In this document: positions 54,711 to 62,943 of the stretch, one piece after another | How the letters are laid out: each line of letters starts with the position of its first letter | How positions within the stretch are numbered: the first letter of the stretch is position 1 | Assembly (NCBI RefSeq): GCF_014203665.1 | Contig: NZ_JACHJN010000006.1 | Location: 372,001 to 436,000 of the forward strand | DNA length: 64,000 nt | Reading direction: 5' to 3' | Source: Saccharothrix tamanrassetensis | GTDB lineage: Bacteria; Actinomycetota; Actinomycetes; Mycobacteriales; Pseudonocardiaceae | Position numbers and translations under genes: made by a program | The notes under the pieces: model-generated | Database searches by the model: none | The model's input: the letters and a program-made list of their open reading frames with translations, nothing else | Told to the model about the DNA's origin: nothing

Positions 54711-56231
54711 GTGGCTTCGAGGACTAGACGCGCCCTGGGTGCCGTGCTGGCCGGTGTGCTGGCCGTGGCCGGCCTGACCCTGGTGGTCGTGGGCAGCGCG
54801 TCGGCCGCCAACCTGGTCGCCAACCCCGGTTTCGACGCGGGCAGCACCAGTGGCTGGACGTGTTCCGGCACGGCGGGCGTGGTCACCACGCCCAAGCGCA
54901 GCGGCTCGCACGCGTTGGCCAACACCCCGGCGGGCTCGGACAACGCGCGCTGCTCGCAGACCATCGCGGTGAAGCCCAGCAGCGCCTACAAGCTCACCGC
55001 GTGGGTGCAGGGCAGCTACGTGTACATGGGCGTGACCGGCACCGGTAGCGGCGACAAGAGCACCTGGACGCCCGGCTCCAGCGGCTTCTCGCAGCTCAGC
55101 ATCGACTTCACCACGGGTGCGTCGGCGAGCAGCGTCACGGTCTTCCTGCACGGCTGGTACGGCCAGCCCACCTACTACGTCGACGACGTGAGCCTGGACG
55201 GTCCGGGCACCCCGCCCACGTCGACCAGCACCAGCACGTCGACCAGCACCTCGACCTCCACCAGCACGTCCACGTCGACCAGCACCACGACGACGACCAC
55301 CAGCACGACCACCACCACGACCAGGCCGCAGGACCCGACGCTGCCGAAGCACGTGCTGACCGGCTACTGGCACAACTTCGACAACGGCTCGCGGCTGCTC
55401 AAGCTGGCCGACGTGCCCACCACGTACGACATCGTGGCGGTCGCGTTCGCCGACGCCGTGCCGGCCACCCGCGGCGCGGTCGCGTTCAACCTCGACCCGA
55501 CGCTGTCCAGCAAGCTCGGCGGCTACACCGACGCCCAGTTCAAGGCCGACATCCGCACCCTCCAGGCCCGCGGCCAGAAGGTGATCATCTCCGTCGGCGG
55601 CGAGAAGGGCACCATCTGGGTCGGCGACTCGGCGTCGTCCTCCGCGTTCGCCAACAGCGTGCGGACGCTGATCGCGAACTACGGCTTCGACGGCGTGGAC
55701 ATCGACCTGGAGAACGGCATCAACGCCACCCACATGGGTTCGGCGCTGCGCAGCATCCACGCCGGTGGCGGCAAGATCATCACGATGGCCCCGCAGACCA
55801 TCGACATGCAGTCGACCGGCCAGGAGTACTTCAAGCTGGCGCTGGCCGTGAAGGACATCCTCACGGTGGTCAACATGCAGTACTACAACTCGGGCACGAT
55901 GCTCGGCTGCGACCAGAAGGTCTACGCGCAGGGCACGGTCGACTTCCTGGTGGCGCTGGCCTGCATCCAGCTGCAGGGCGGCCTGCGGCCGGACCAGGTG
56001 GGGTTGGGCCTGCCCGCCTCGCCGTCCGGGGCGGGCGGCGGCTACCAGTCGCCGGCCAACGTCAACAAGGCGCTCGACTGCCTGGCCAAGGGCACGAACT
56101 GCGGTTCGTTCAAGCCCTCGCAGACCTGGCCCGGCATTCGCGGCGCGATGACCTGGTCGATCAACTGGGACGCGTCCAGCAGCTGGCAGTTCTCCAACAC
56201 GGTGGCACCGCACCTGGACACGCTGCCGTGA
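54711..56231 (+). CDS. Secreted GH18 chitinase with carbohydrate-binding domain
   Basis: 506 residues. GTG follows GGAGG; the Sec signal ends near SASA. A CBM-like beta-sandwich (ANLVANPGFDAGSTSGWTCS to YYVDDVSLDG, about 35-165) is joined by a 40-residue Ser/Thr linker of alternating ST then TTT codons to a family 18 catalytic domain. The active site DxxDxDxE is in GFDGVDIDLENG, and SVGGEKGTIW is the second family block. Resembles Streptomyces ChiC/ChiD-type (subfamily A) enzymes. A dre operator in the promoter predicts induction by chitin breakdown products and DasR control. A tandem duplication spans its stop codon and a terminator follows. Confidence 0.94.
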   Translation: MASRTRRALGAVLAGVLAVAGLTLVVVGSASAANLVANPGFDAGSTSGWTCSGTAGVVTTPKRSGSHALANTPAGSDNARCSQTIAVKPSSAYKLTAWVQGSYVYMGVTGTGSGDKSTWTPGSSGFSQLSIDFTTGASASSVTVFLHGWYGQPTYYVDDVSLDGPGTPPTSTSTSTSTSTSTSTSTSTSTSTTTTTTSTTTTTTRPQDPTLPKHVLTGYWHNFDNGSRLLKLADVPTTYDIVAVAFADAVPATRGAVAFNLDPTLSSKLGGYTDAQFKADIRTLQARGQKVIISVGGEKGTIWVGDSASSSAFANSVRTLIANYGFDGVDIDLENGINATHMGSALRSIHAGGGKIITMAPQTIDMQSTGQEYFKLALAVKDILTVVNMQYYNSGTMLGCDQKVYAQGTVDFLVALACIQLQGGLRPDQVGLGLPASPSGAGGGYQSPANVNKALDCLAKGTNCGSFKPSQTWPGIRGAMTWSINWDASSSWQFSNTVAPHLDTLP

Positions 56232-56266
56232 TCTGACGGCCCTGCCCGCTACCGTGATCTGACGGG

Positions 56267-56304
56267 CGCTGCCCGCCACGCCGCCACAGGCGTGGCGGGC
56301 AGCG
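56267..56304 (+). terminator. Terminator after the chitinase gene
   Basis: A perfect 16-bp stem (left arm CGCTGCCCGCCACGCC) with a GCCACA loop, within 75 bases of the stop. Confidence 0.8.
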
Positions 56305-56442
56305 TCCGTTCGGCGGGGTCGTTCTCGGTGGAGTGGACGCGTGCCGGCCACCGCGGTCTTCGCAGTGCCTCCTCGTCGTCCGACGCGGCCGGCCGGGTGG
56401 CGCGCGGGGAGTTCCGCCAAATGGCGGGTTATCGTCGGTGTC

Positions 56443-57480
56443 ATGCTGGACCGACTCGCAGTGCCCGTCATCGCCGCGCCCATGGCCGGCGGCGCCTCCA
56501 CCCCGGAGTTGGTCGCCGAAGTGGGCCGCGCGGGCGGCTTGGGCTTCCTGGCGGCCGGCTACCTCTCGGTGGAAGCGGTCGCCGCGCAGCTCACCGCCAC
56601 CGCCGCGCTGACGGACCGGCCGTACGGGGTCAACCTGTTCGTGCCCGGAGCGAAGTCCACTGTGGACGTGAGCGGCTACCGGGAGCGGGTGCGGGCGCAG
56701 TCCGGTGCGGAACCGGGTGAGCCGCACTGGGACGACGACGGCTACGCGGCGAAGCTGGAACTCGTCACGGCGATGCGGGTGCCGGTGGTGTCGTTCACGT
56801 TCGGGCTGCCCGACGCGCACGACGTTCGGCGGCTGCACGCGGCCGGGTCCACGGTCGTCGTGACGGTCACCACCCCCGCCGAGGCGAGCCAGGCCGCACG
56901 GATCGGGGCGGACGCGCTGTGCGTGCAGGGCTGCGACGCCGGCGGGCACCGGGGCACGTTCGCCGACGACGGAGTCTCGCCGGGCGGCGGCGAGCTGTTC
57001 GGCGTACTGGCTGCCCTCCGTCTGGTCCGCGCCCGGGTGGACCTGCCGTTGATCGCCGCCGGCGGCCTGGTGCACGGTGCGGACGTGGCGGCGGTGGTCA
57101 CCGCGGGCGCGGTGGCGGCGCAGCTGGGCACCGCGTTCCTGTCCTGCCCGGAGGCGGGCACCTCGGCCGCGCACCGCCGGGAACTCGCCGACGGCACCCG
57201 GCGCACCGCGTTGACCAGGGCGTTCAGCGGACGTCCGGCGCGCGGTCTGGTGAACCGGTTCCTCACCGACAACGGTCCGCACGCGCCGGCGGCGTACCCG
57301 GAGGTGCACCACCTGACCAAACCGGTGCGCGCGACCGGCGACCCGGAGCTGATGTCGCTGTGGGCCGGGCAGACCTACGCGCTGGTCCGACCGGCTCCCG
57401 CCGCCGAGGTGGTCGCCCGGCTGCAGGCCGAGGCGCGGCAGGCGCTCTCCGCCGCGATCATGCGAATTCCCCCGCTGTAG
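56443..57480 (+). CDS. Nitronate monooxygenase (2-nitropropane dioxygenase-like)
   Basis: 345 residues, FMN-dependent TIM barrel. AVPVIAAPMAGGASTPELVA and AEVGRAGGLGFLAAGYLS open it; VTTPAEASQAARIGADALCV, VQGCDAGGHRGTF (with the family histidine) and LIAAGGLVHGADVAAVVTAG (phosphate loop) are diagnostic. It oxidises nitronates such as propionate-3-nitronate. The ATG at MLDRLAVPV is chosen because TATCGT ends seven bases before it and the upstream extension is arginine-rich nonsense. The next gene follows after 28 bases. Confidence 0.88.
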   Translation: MLDRLAVPVIAAPMAGGASTPELVAEVGRAGGLGFLAAGYLSVEAVAAQLTATAALTDRPYGVNLFVPGAKSTVDVSGYRERVRAQSGAEPGEPHWDDDGYAAKLELVTAMRVPVVSFTFGLPDAHDVRRLHAAGSTVVVTVTTPAEASQAARIGADALCVQGCDAGGHRGTFADDGVSPGGGELFGVLAALRLVRARVDLPLIAAGGLVHGADVAAVVTAGAVAAQLGTAFLSCPEAGTSAAHRRELADGTRRTALTRAFSGRPARGLVNRFLTDNGPHAPAAYPEVHHLTKPVRATGDPELMSLWAGQTYALVRPAPAAEVVARLQAEARQALSAAIMRIPPL

Positions 57481-57508
57481 CAACGGTTGCGCGGGTGAGA
57501 ATGGCGGG

Positions 57509-59134
57509 GTGACGACTGCGCGCGAGCTCGCCGACGACCTGCTGGCCGTGGCCATGGACGCCGATCCGGTCATGGCGACCCTGATGGGCGTCCCCGGCCG
57601 GGACGACAAGCTGCCGGACCCGAGCGCGGAGGCGGACCGCGAGGTGTGCCGGCGGGCCGAGGGGATCGCCGAGCTGGCGCGGTCCGGTGAGGACGACCCG
57701 GTGACCCGCGCGGTGGTCGTGCAGCAGGCGGTCGCGCTGGCCCGCCGGGCCGACGCGAACCTCATCGAGCACACCCACGCGGAGGGCCTGAACGCCCCGG
57801 TCGCGCTGCTGCTGAACGCGCTGCCGCTGATCCGGCCGGCCGACGACCGGGCCGGCCGCGCCTACCTGACCCGGTTATCCGGCTTCCCGCGCTACCTGGA
57901 GGCGTTGGCGCACCGGCAGCGCGGGTCGAGCCGCCGACCGGTCGCGCACCTGGTGGCGGCGGCGGTGGCCCGGCTGGACCGCTACCTGGCCGAGGACGCC
58001 GATCCGCTGGCGATCCCGTTGCGGGACACCGCTCTCGCCGCCGAGTGCGCCGTGCTGCTGGAGACCTCGGTGCGCCCGGCGTTCGCCCGGTACCGGGACT
58101 TCCTGCGCACCGAGATCGCGCCGCGCGGCCGTTCAGCGGACGAACCGGGCCTGTGCTGGCTGACCGGCGGCGGCGAGCTGTACGCGGACCTCATCGGGAT
58201 GTACACCACGACCGACCACACCGCGGAGCAGCTGCACCGGATCGGGCTGGACCTGATCGAGGCACTGGACCGGGAGTACGAGGAGATCGGCGCCCGGGTG
58301 TTCGGCCCGATCCCGGCGGACCGGGTGCGGGCCCGGCTGCTGGACGACCCGGCGCTGCGCTGGGCCACCGCCGAGGAGATGCTGGTGCTGGCCGAGGAGA
58401 CCATCGCCCGCGCGGAACGGGCCGCGGGCGACTGGTTCGGCACCGTCCCGGCGGCCCGGTGCGCGGTGGCGGCGGTGCCCGAGTCGGACGCCCCGAACGC
58501 GCCGCTGGCCTACTACCTGGACCCGGCGCTGGACGGCTCCAGACCGGGGACCTACTTCGTCAACACCCACCAGGCCGAGCAGCGCGACCGGTTCAGCGCG
58601 GAGGCGACCGCGTTCCACGAGGGCGTGCCCGGCCACCACTTCCAGATCGCGCTGGCGCAGCAGCTGACCGACCTGCCGCTGCTGCGCCGGTTCGCGTCCA
58701 TCGAGGCGTACCTGGAGGGCTGGGCGCTCTACACCGAGCGGCTGGCCGACGAGATGGGGCTCTACAGCAGCGATGTGGCCCGGCTGGGGATGCTGTCGGC
58801 CGACTCGCTGCGCGCCGCGCGGCTGGTGGTCGACACCGGCATCCACGCGCTGCGCTGGACCCGGCAGCAGGCGGTGGACTACCTGCGGGCGCACGCCGTC
58901 ATGCCGGACGTGGACATCTTCTCCGAGGTGGACCGGTACATCGAGAACCCCGCGCAGGCGCTGTCCTACATGGTGGGGCGGCTGGAGATCCAGCGCCTGC
59001 GCGGCGAGGCGGAGCGCCGGCTGGGCGACCGCTTCGACATCAGGGCGTTCCACGACCTCGTGCTCGGCGGCGGCCCGCTGCCGATGGCCGTGCTCGCCGA
59101 CGTGGTCGACCGGTGGTGCGACTCAGCGGGCTGA
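57509..59134 (+). CDS. DUF885 family zinc-metallopeptidase-like protein
   Basis: 541 residues, helical throughout, matching DUF885, a family distantly related to M32/M3 peptidases. The zinc site is in TAFHEGVPGHHFQIALAQQL (HExxxH-like HEGVPGH) with the third ligand glutamate probably in IEAYLEGWALYTERLADEMG. No signal peptide, so cytoplasmic; peptidase activity is likely but unproven. GTG is the start. Its last 12 bases overlap the end of the converging permease gene. Confidence 0.88.
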   Translation: MTTARELADDLLAVAMDADPVMATLMGVPGRDDKLPDPSAEADREVCRRAEGIAELARSGEDDPVTRAVVVQQAVALARRADANLIEHTHAEGLNAPVALLLNALPLIRPADDRAGRAYLTRLSGFPRYLEALAHRQRGSSRRPVAHLVAAAVARLDRYLAEDADPLAIPLRDTALAAECAVLLETSVRPAFARYRDFLRTEIAPRGRSADEPGLCWLTGGGELYADLIGMYTTTDHTAEQLHRIGLDLIEALDREYEEIGARVFGPIPADRVRARLLDDPALRWATAEEMLVLAEETIARAERAAGDWFGTVPAARCAVAAVPESDAPNAPLAYYLDPALDGSRPGTYFVNTHQAEQRDRFSAEATAFHEGVPGHHFQIALAQQLTDLPLLRRFASIEAYLEGWALYTERLADEMGLYSSDVARLGMLSADSLRAARLVVDTGIHALRWTRQQAVDYLRAHAVMPDVDIFSEVDRYIENPAQALSYMVGRLEIQRLRGEAERRLGDRFDIRAFHDLVLGGGPLPMAVLADVVDRWCDSAG

Positions 59135-60574
59135 GCCGTCGCCCTCCTTCTCCAGCACGGAGTTCCGCTTGCTGTAGGCGAAGTAGACGATCAGGCCGAG
59201 GGCGAACCAGACCGCGAACCGCAGCCACGTCTCCGGCGCCAGGAACGTGATGAGCCACAGGGAGAACACCACGCCGATGATCGGCACGATCGGCATGCCC
59301 GGCGTCTTGAACGTGCGCGGGAGGTCGGGCTGCTTGTAGCGCAGCACGATCACCGCGATGCACACCACGACGAACGCCAGCAGGATGCCGATGTTGGTCA
59401 GCTCGGCGGCCTCCGCGATGGGCAGGAAGCCCGCGATCACGGCGGACGCGACGCCCAGCACCCAGGTGGTGCGGGTGGGCACGTGCTTGACCGGGTGGGT
59501 CTTGGCGAACCACTTCGGCAGGAGACCGTCGCGGGACATCGAGTAGCCGACGCGTGCCGCGCCCATCAGGAACGTGAACAGCACGGTCGTGATGCCCAGC
59601 ACCGCGCCCACCGAGATGATGATGCCCAGCGCGGGCAGGCCGACGTCGGAGAACGCGCTGGCGAACGAGCTCTCCGCGTCCACGTCCTTGTAGTTGACCA
59701 TGCCGGTCAGCACCAGGCAGGCCAGCACGTACAGCACCATCGAGACGCCCAGCGAGTAGATGATCGCCTTCGGCATGTGCCGCTGGGAGTCCTTGGACTC
59801 CTCGGCCGCGGTGCTCATCGCGTCGTAGCCGAACACCGCGAAGAACACCGTGGCCGCACCCGTGAACGCGCCGGACAGGCCGAACGGGAAGAACGGGTTG
59901 TAGTTGGCGGTGTTGATGTGGAAGACACCGACCACGATGACCAGCAGGACGATGGCGACCTTCAAATACACCAGGACGGTCTCGAAGCGGGCCGCGTTCT
60001 TCATGCCGAGGTTGAGCACGTAGGCGATGAGCAGGCAGAGGACCACCGCGAACAGGTTCACCTTGTAGCTGCCTGCCGCCACGTCGCCGGACTCCGTGCC
60101 GGGCGCGCCGAGCATCCACACGGGCAGTTCGAGGCCGAGCAGGTTCAGCAACTCGTTGAAGTAGCCGGAGATGCCGATCGCGACCACCGCCACGATCGCG
60201 GTGTACTCCAGCAGCAGGTCCCAGCCGATGAACCAGCCGACGATCTCGCCGAGCACGGCGTAGCCGTAGGTGTAGGCCGAGCCCGCCTTCGGGATCAGGC
60301 CCGCGAACTCGGCGTAGGAGAACGCCGCCGCCGCGCTGGCGATGCCCGCGATGAGGAACGAGATCAGCACGGCCGGGCCGGCGGTCTTGTTCGCGACGGC
60401 GCCCGCGAGCGAGAAGATGCCCGCGCCGATGATGCCGCCGATGCCGATCGCGGTGAGCTGCCACAGGCCCAGGGTGCGGGTGAGCGCGGTGCCCTTGTCC
60501 TCGGATATCTGCTCGATGGGCTTGCGGCGGAACACGCCCGAGCCCCGGCCGTAGCCGCCCTGCACGGAGGTCAT
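59123..60574 (-). CDS. APC-family amino acid permease
   Basis: 483 residues with twelve helices. The N-terminal TALTRTLGLWQLTAIGIGG and GAGIFSLAG match the cationic amino acid transporter branch of the APC superfamily (YfnA/CAT-like), as do FFAVFGYDAMSTAAEESKD and PKAIIYSLGVSMVLYVLACL. It should import an amino acid by proton symport or exchange. The start MTSVQGGYG follows GGGAGC; the ATG 48 bases upstream lies in a weaker context. Converges with DUF885 by a 12-base overlap. Confidence 0.92.
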   Translation of the reverse strand: MTSVQGGYGRGSGVFRRKPIEQISEDKGTALTRTLGLWQLTAIGIGGIIGAGIFSLAGAVANKTAGPAVLISFLIAGIASAAAAFSYAEFAGLIPKAGSAYTYGYAVLGEIVGWFIGWDLLLEYTAIVAVVAIGISGYFNELLNLLGLELPVWMLGAPGTESGDVAAGSYKVNLFAVVLCLLIAYVLNLGMKNAARFETVLVYLKVAIVLLVIVVGVFHINTANYNPFFPFGLSGAFTGAATVFFAVFGYDAMSTAAEESKDSQRHMPKAIIYSLGVSMVLYVLACLVLTGMVNYKDVDAESSFASAFSDVGLPALGIIISVGAVLGITTVLFTFLMGAARVGYSMSRDGLLPKWFAKTHPVKHVPTRTTWVLGVASAVIAGFLPIAEAAELTNIGILLAFVVVCIAVIVLRYKQPDLPRTFKTPGMPIVPIIGVVFSLWLITFLAPETWLRFAVWFALGLIVYFAYSKRNSVLEKEGDGSAR

Positions 60575-60618
60575 TCGCTTGCTCCCTCGGTGGTTGTGTG
60601 CGGCGAACCGTACGCCCG

Positions 60619-60843
60619 TCATCTGGCGCCGGGTTTGTTCGTCGGCACTACTTGGGGAGGATTTTCTTGTTCTGCCGGACTACTGTTCGGCTTGCGCGTG
60701 GGCAGCACGCCCGCCACCACGACGGCACCGCCGACCAGAGTGTTCCACCCGGCGGGTTCGGGGAGAAGTACCGACACGACCGCTCCGGTGGGCTCGTTCA
60801 GGTGACCCGGAGTGCGGTCCGCCGGATGACGGTGGCGGCCCAC
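60619..60843 (-). pseudogene. Remnant of an EamA-type transporter C-terminus
   Basis: A minus-strand frame encodes NEPTGAVVSVLLPEPAGWNT then LVGGAVVVAGVLPTRKP, the last helix pair of an EamA/DMT exporter, followed by a polar tail and stop. Preceding codons are not membrane-like and no promoter or start is credible; the alcohol dehydrogenase end lies about 50 bases upstream. Probably a deletion-truncated gene. Confidence 0.45.
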
Positions 60844-60889
60844 CGGGCAGGGGCCGCCGGGACCGGCGGCCCGGAACCGGGGCGCACCG

Positions 60890-61855
60890 CTACCTGGTGA
60901 AGACGATCTTGCCGGCGGTCTCGCCGTCGAGCATGGCGCGCAGGCCCTCTTCGGCGCGTTCCATCGGCAGCGTGGAGCCGATCCGCGGGCGCAGGCCGTT
61001 CAGCGCGCAGAACGCCAGCAGGTCGCCCAGCTCCTCCCGGGTGCCCATGGTGGAGCCGACCACCCGGAGCTGGAGGAAGAACAGCCGCTGCAACTCGGCG
61101 GCCGTGGCGTCGCCGCTGGTGGCGCCGGAGATGACCACGATGCCGCCGGGCTTGAGGGACTTCATCGAGTGCGACCAGGTGGCCTTGCCGACGGTCTCGA
61201 ACACGGCGTCGACGCGTTCGGGCAGCCGCGCGCCGGGCTCGAAGGCGGCGTGCGCGCCCAGGCTCTGCGCCAGGGCCCGCTTCTCCTCGGTGCGGCCGGT
61301 GACCCACACCCGGTAGCCCGCCGCCCGGCCGAGCTGGACCAGCGCCGTCGACACACCGCCGGACGCGCCCTGCACCAGCATCGTCCGACCCGGTCGCAGG
61401 CCGGACTTCACGAACAGCATCCGGTACGCGGTCAGCCAGGCCGTGCCCATGCAGGCGGCCTCGGCGAACGTCAGGTCGGCGGGCTTGGGCAGGGCGTTGC
61501 GCGCCGGTACCGCCACGTAGTCGGCGAAGGTGCCCTGGTACTTCTCGGTGAGCAGGGTGCGGCCCGGGTCGAGGGTCTCGTCGCCGCTCCACGCCGGGTC
61601 GCCGATGACCGAGTGCAGCACCACCTCGGTGCCGTCGTCGAGCACGCCCGCGCCGTCGCAGCCCAGGATCATCGGGAACCGGTCGGCCTTGATGCCCACG
61701 CCCCGCAGGGTCCACAGGTCGTGCATGTTCAGGCTGGCCGCCTTCACGCCGACCCGGACCCAGCCGGCGGGCACCTCCGGGTCGGGGCGGTCACCCACGC
61801 GCAGGGCGGCGACGGGGTCCTGCGGGCTCGGCTCGGCTGCGTAGACGGCGAACAT
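60890..61855 (-). CDS. Zinc-type alcohol dehydrogenase / quinone oxidoreductase-like (MDR) protein
   Basis: 321 residues of the medium-chain dehydrogenase/reductase superfamily. A GroES-like N-domain (VRVGVKAASLNMHDLWTLRG, ILGCDGAGVL) and a Rossmann domain with LVQGASGGVSTALVQLGRAA, whose first glycines and downstream Arg (VTGRTEEKRAL) favour NADPH. Zinc-ligand cysteines are not all present, so it is closer to the quinone oxidoreductases; the substrate is unknown. The start at MFAVYAAEPSP is supported by homologous-looking sequence beginning there. Confidence 0.88.
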   Translation of the reverse strand: MFAVYAAEPSPQDPVAALRVGDRPDPEVPAGWVRVGVKAASLNMHDLWTLRGVGIKADRFPMILGCDGAGVLDDGTEVVLHSVIGDPAWSGDETLDPGRTLLTEKYQGTFADYVAVPARNALPKPADLTFAEAACMGTAWLTAYRMLFVKSGLRPGRTMLVQGASGGVSTALVQLGRAAGYRVWVTGRTEEKRALAQSLGAHAAFEPGARLPERVDAVFETVGKATWSHSMKSLKPGGIVVISGATSGDATAAELQRLFFLQLRVVGSTMGTREELGDLLAFCALNGLRPRIGSTLPMERAEEGLRAMLDGETAGKIVFTR

Positions 61856-61911
61856 GCCCCGGAACTTACCCAGTGGTAGGGATCTCTGTGCGGTGAACCA
61901 CGTCACCGCAG

Positions 61912-61917
61912 TACGCT
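61912..61917 (+). promoter_or_regulatory. -10 element of the membrane protein/RNase/barstar operon
   Basis: TACGCT ends six bases before GTG; no ribosome site intervenes, implying a leaderless transcript. Confidence 0.4.
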
Positions 61918-61923
61918 CGGGGT

Positions 61924-62151
61924 GTGCCGGAGGCGATCGCGCAGTGGTGGGACGGGGTGGAGCTGTGGCTCGCCCAGTTGCCGTTCCCGTTCCAGTTCGC
62001 GCTGGTCATGGGAGTCCTGCTGCCGCTGTGCCTGGGCGCGGCGCGGCTGATCGACCGGCTGGTGGACAACGTGTCCTCCCGGTTCAACCCCGCGCCGCCG
62101 CTGGACACCGCGGACGAGCCCGGGAAGGTGGACGCGGTCAGGTCTTCGTAG
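61924..62151 (+). CDS. Small membrane protein (75 aa)
   Basis: 75 residues: an amphipathic N-terminus (PEAIAQWWDGVELWLAQLPF), one strong transmembrane helix (FQFALVMGVLLPLCLGAARL), and a polar, acidic cytoplasmic or external tail. I do not recognise a characterised family; similar small proteins occur in related actinomycetes. It is the first gene of a three-gene unit with the RNase and barstar genes, ten bases before the RNase start. The association could be incidental or could mean a role in secretion or immunity. Confidence 0.65.
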   Translation: MPEAIAQWWDGVELWLAQLPFPFQFALVMGVLLPLCLGAARLIDRLVDNVSSRFNPAPPLDTADEPGKVDAVRSS

Positions 62152-62161
62152 GCTGGCGGGC

Positions 62162-62647
62162 GTGACTCCCGCCCGGCGCCTCACCGCCGCACTCCTGGGC
62201 CTGATCGCGCTGGTCGTGATCGGCTACTTCGCCAAGGACCTCGCAGGCACCTCCGAGCCCGCGCCGACCACCGGCGCCTCCACGAAGGTGCTCGCGACCG
62301 GTGGTTCCGCCGCCGCGTCGGGCAACGCGTCGGCACGGCAGGTGCCCGGTGCGGCGTCCGGGCTGCCGGTGAAGGAGCTGTCCGGCCTGCCCGCCGAGGC
62401 GGCGGCGACCTGGAAGCTGATCGACCAGGGCGGGCCGTTCCCGTACCCGCGCAACGACGGGGTGACGTTCCAGAACCGGGAGAAGCGGCTGCCCGCCAAG
62501 TCCGGCGACTACTACCGCGAGTACACCGTGCCGACGCCCGGAAGCGACGACCGGGGCGCGCGCCGGATCGTCACGGGGTCCGGTGACGAGGTCTACTACA
62601 CGGGTGACCACTACTCGTCGTTCGTCGTCGTGGACGTGACCCGATGA
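62162..62647 (+). CDS. Secreted guanyl-specific ribonuclease (RNase Sa/barnase family)
   Basis: 161 residues. An N-terminal hydrophobic segment (LTAALLGLIALVVIGYFAKD) acts as signal or signal-anchor, then an Ala/Ser/Thr linker and the RNase domain (about 70-161). GPFPYPRNDGVTFQNREKRL, YYREYTVPTPGSDDRGARRI and YYTGDHYSSF align by eye with RNase Sa of Streptomyces aureofaciens; catalytic Glu (REYT), Arg (RRIV) and His (GDHY) are present. RNase Sa's disulfide cysteines are missing. GTG is the start. The stop overlaps the barstar gene by four bases, so inhibitor synthesis is coupled to the toxin. Confidence 0.92.
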   Translation: MTPARRLTAALLGLIALVVIGYFAKDLAGTSEPAPTTGASTKVLATGGSAAASGNASARQVPGAASGLPVKELSGLPAEAAATWKLIDQGGPFPYPRNDGVTFQNREKRLPAKSGDYYREYTVPTPGSDDRGARRIVTGSGDEVYYTGDHYSSFVVVDVTR

Positions 62648-62910
62648 TCCACTTGCACGTGGTGCGGGACGGGGCGCGGTCGAAGTCCGCCGCGCTGGCC
62701 GCGATCGGTACGGCGATGGAGTTCCCCGACTACTACGGGCAGAACCTGGACGCCTTGTACGACTGCCTGACGGACCTGTCGTGGCTGCCACCCGGCGAGC
62801 ACGTCCTGGTGTGGGAGGGCGGCAACGAGGACGTGGCGTCCGTGCTGGCCGACGCCGAGGCGGCGATGTCGACGGGCGAGCGGACGTTCTCGGTGCGCTA
62901 CCCGGACTGA
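62644..62910 (+). CDS. Barstar family ribonuclease inhibitor
   Basis: An 88-residue acidic protein with the barstar core FPDYYGQNLDALYDCLTDL (helix containing the Asp/Tyr that plug the RNase active site) and WLPPGEHVLVWEG. It should stay in the cytoplasm and neutralise any of the adjacent RNase that is not exported. ATG lies in the RNase stop (ATGA). Cytoplasmic inhibitor plus exported nuclease is the classic barnase/barstar logic. Confidence 0.92.
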   Translation: MIHLHVVRDGARSKSAALAAIGTAMEFPDYYGQNLDALYDCLTDLSWLPPGEHVLVWEGGNEDVASVLADAEAAMSTGERTFSVRYPD

Positions 62911-62943
62911 CCCCGACCGGTCGCCCGGCCGGGGGCGGGCCCG

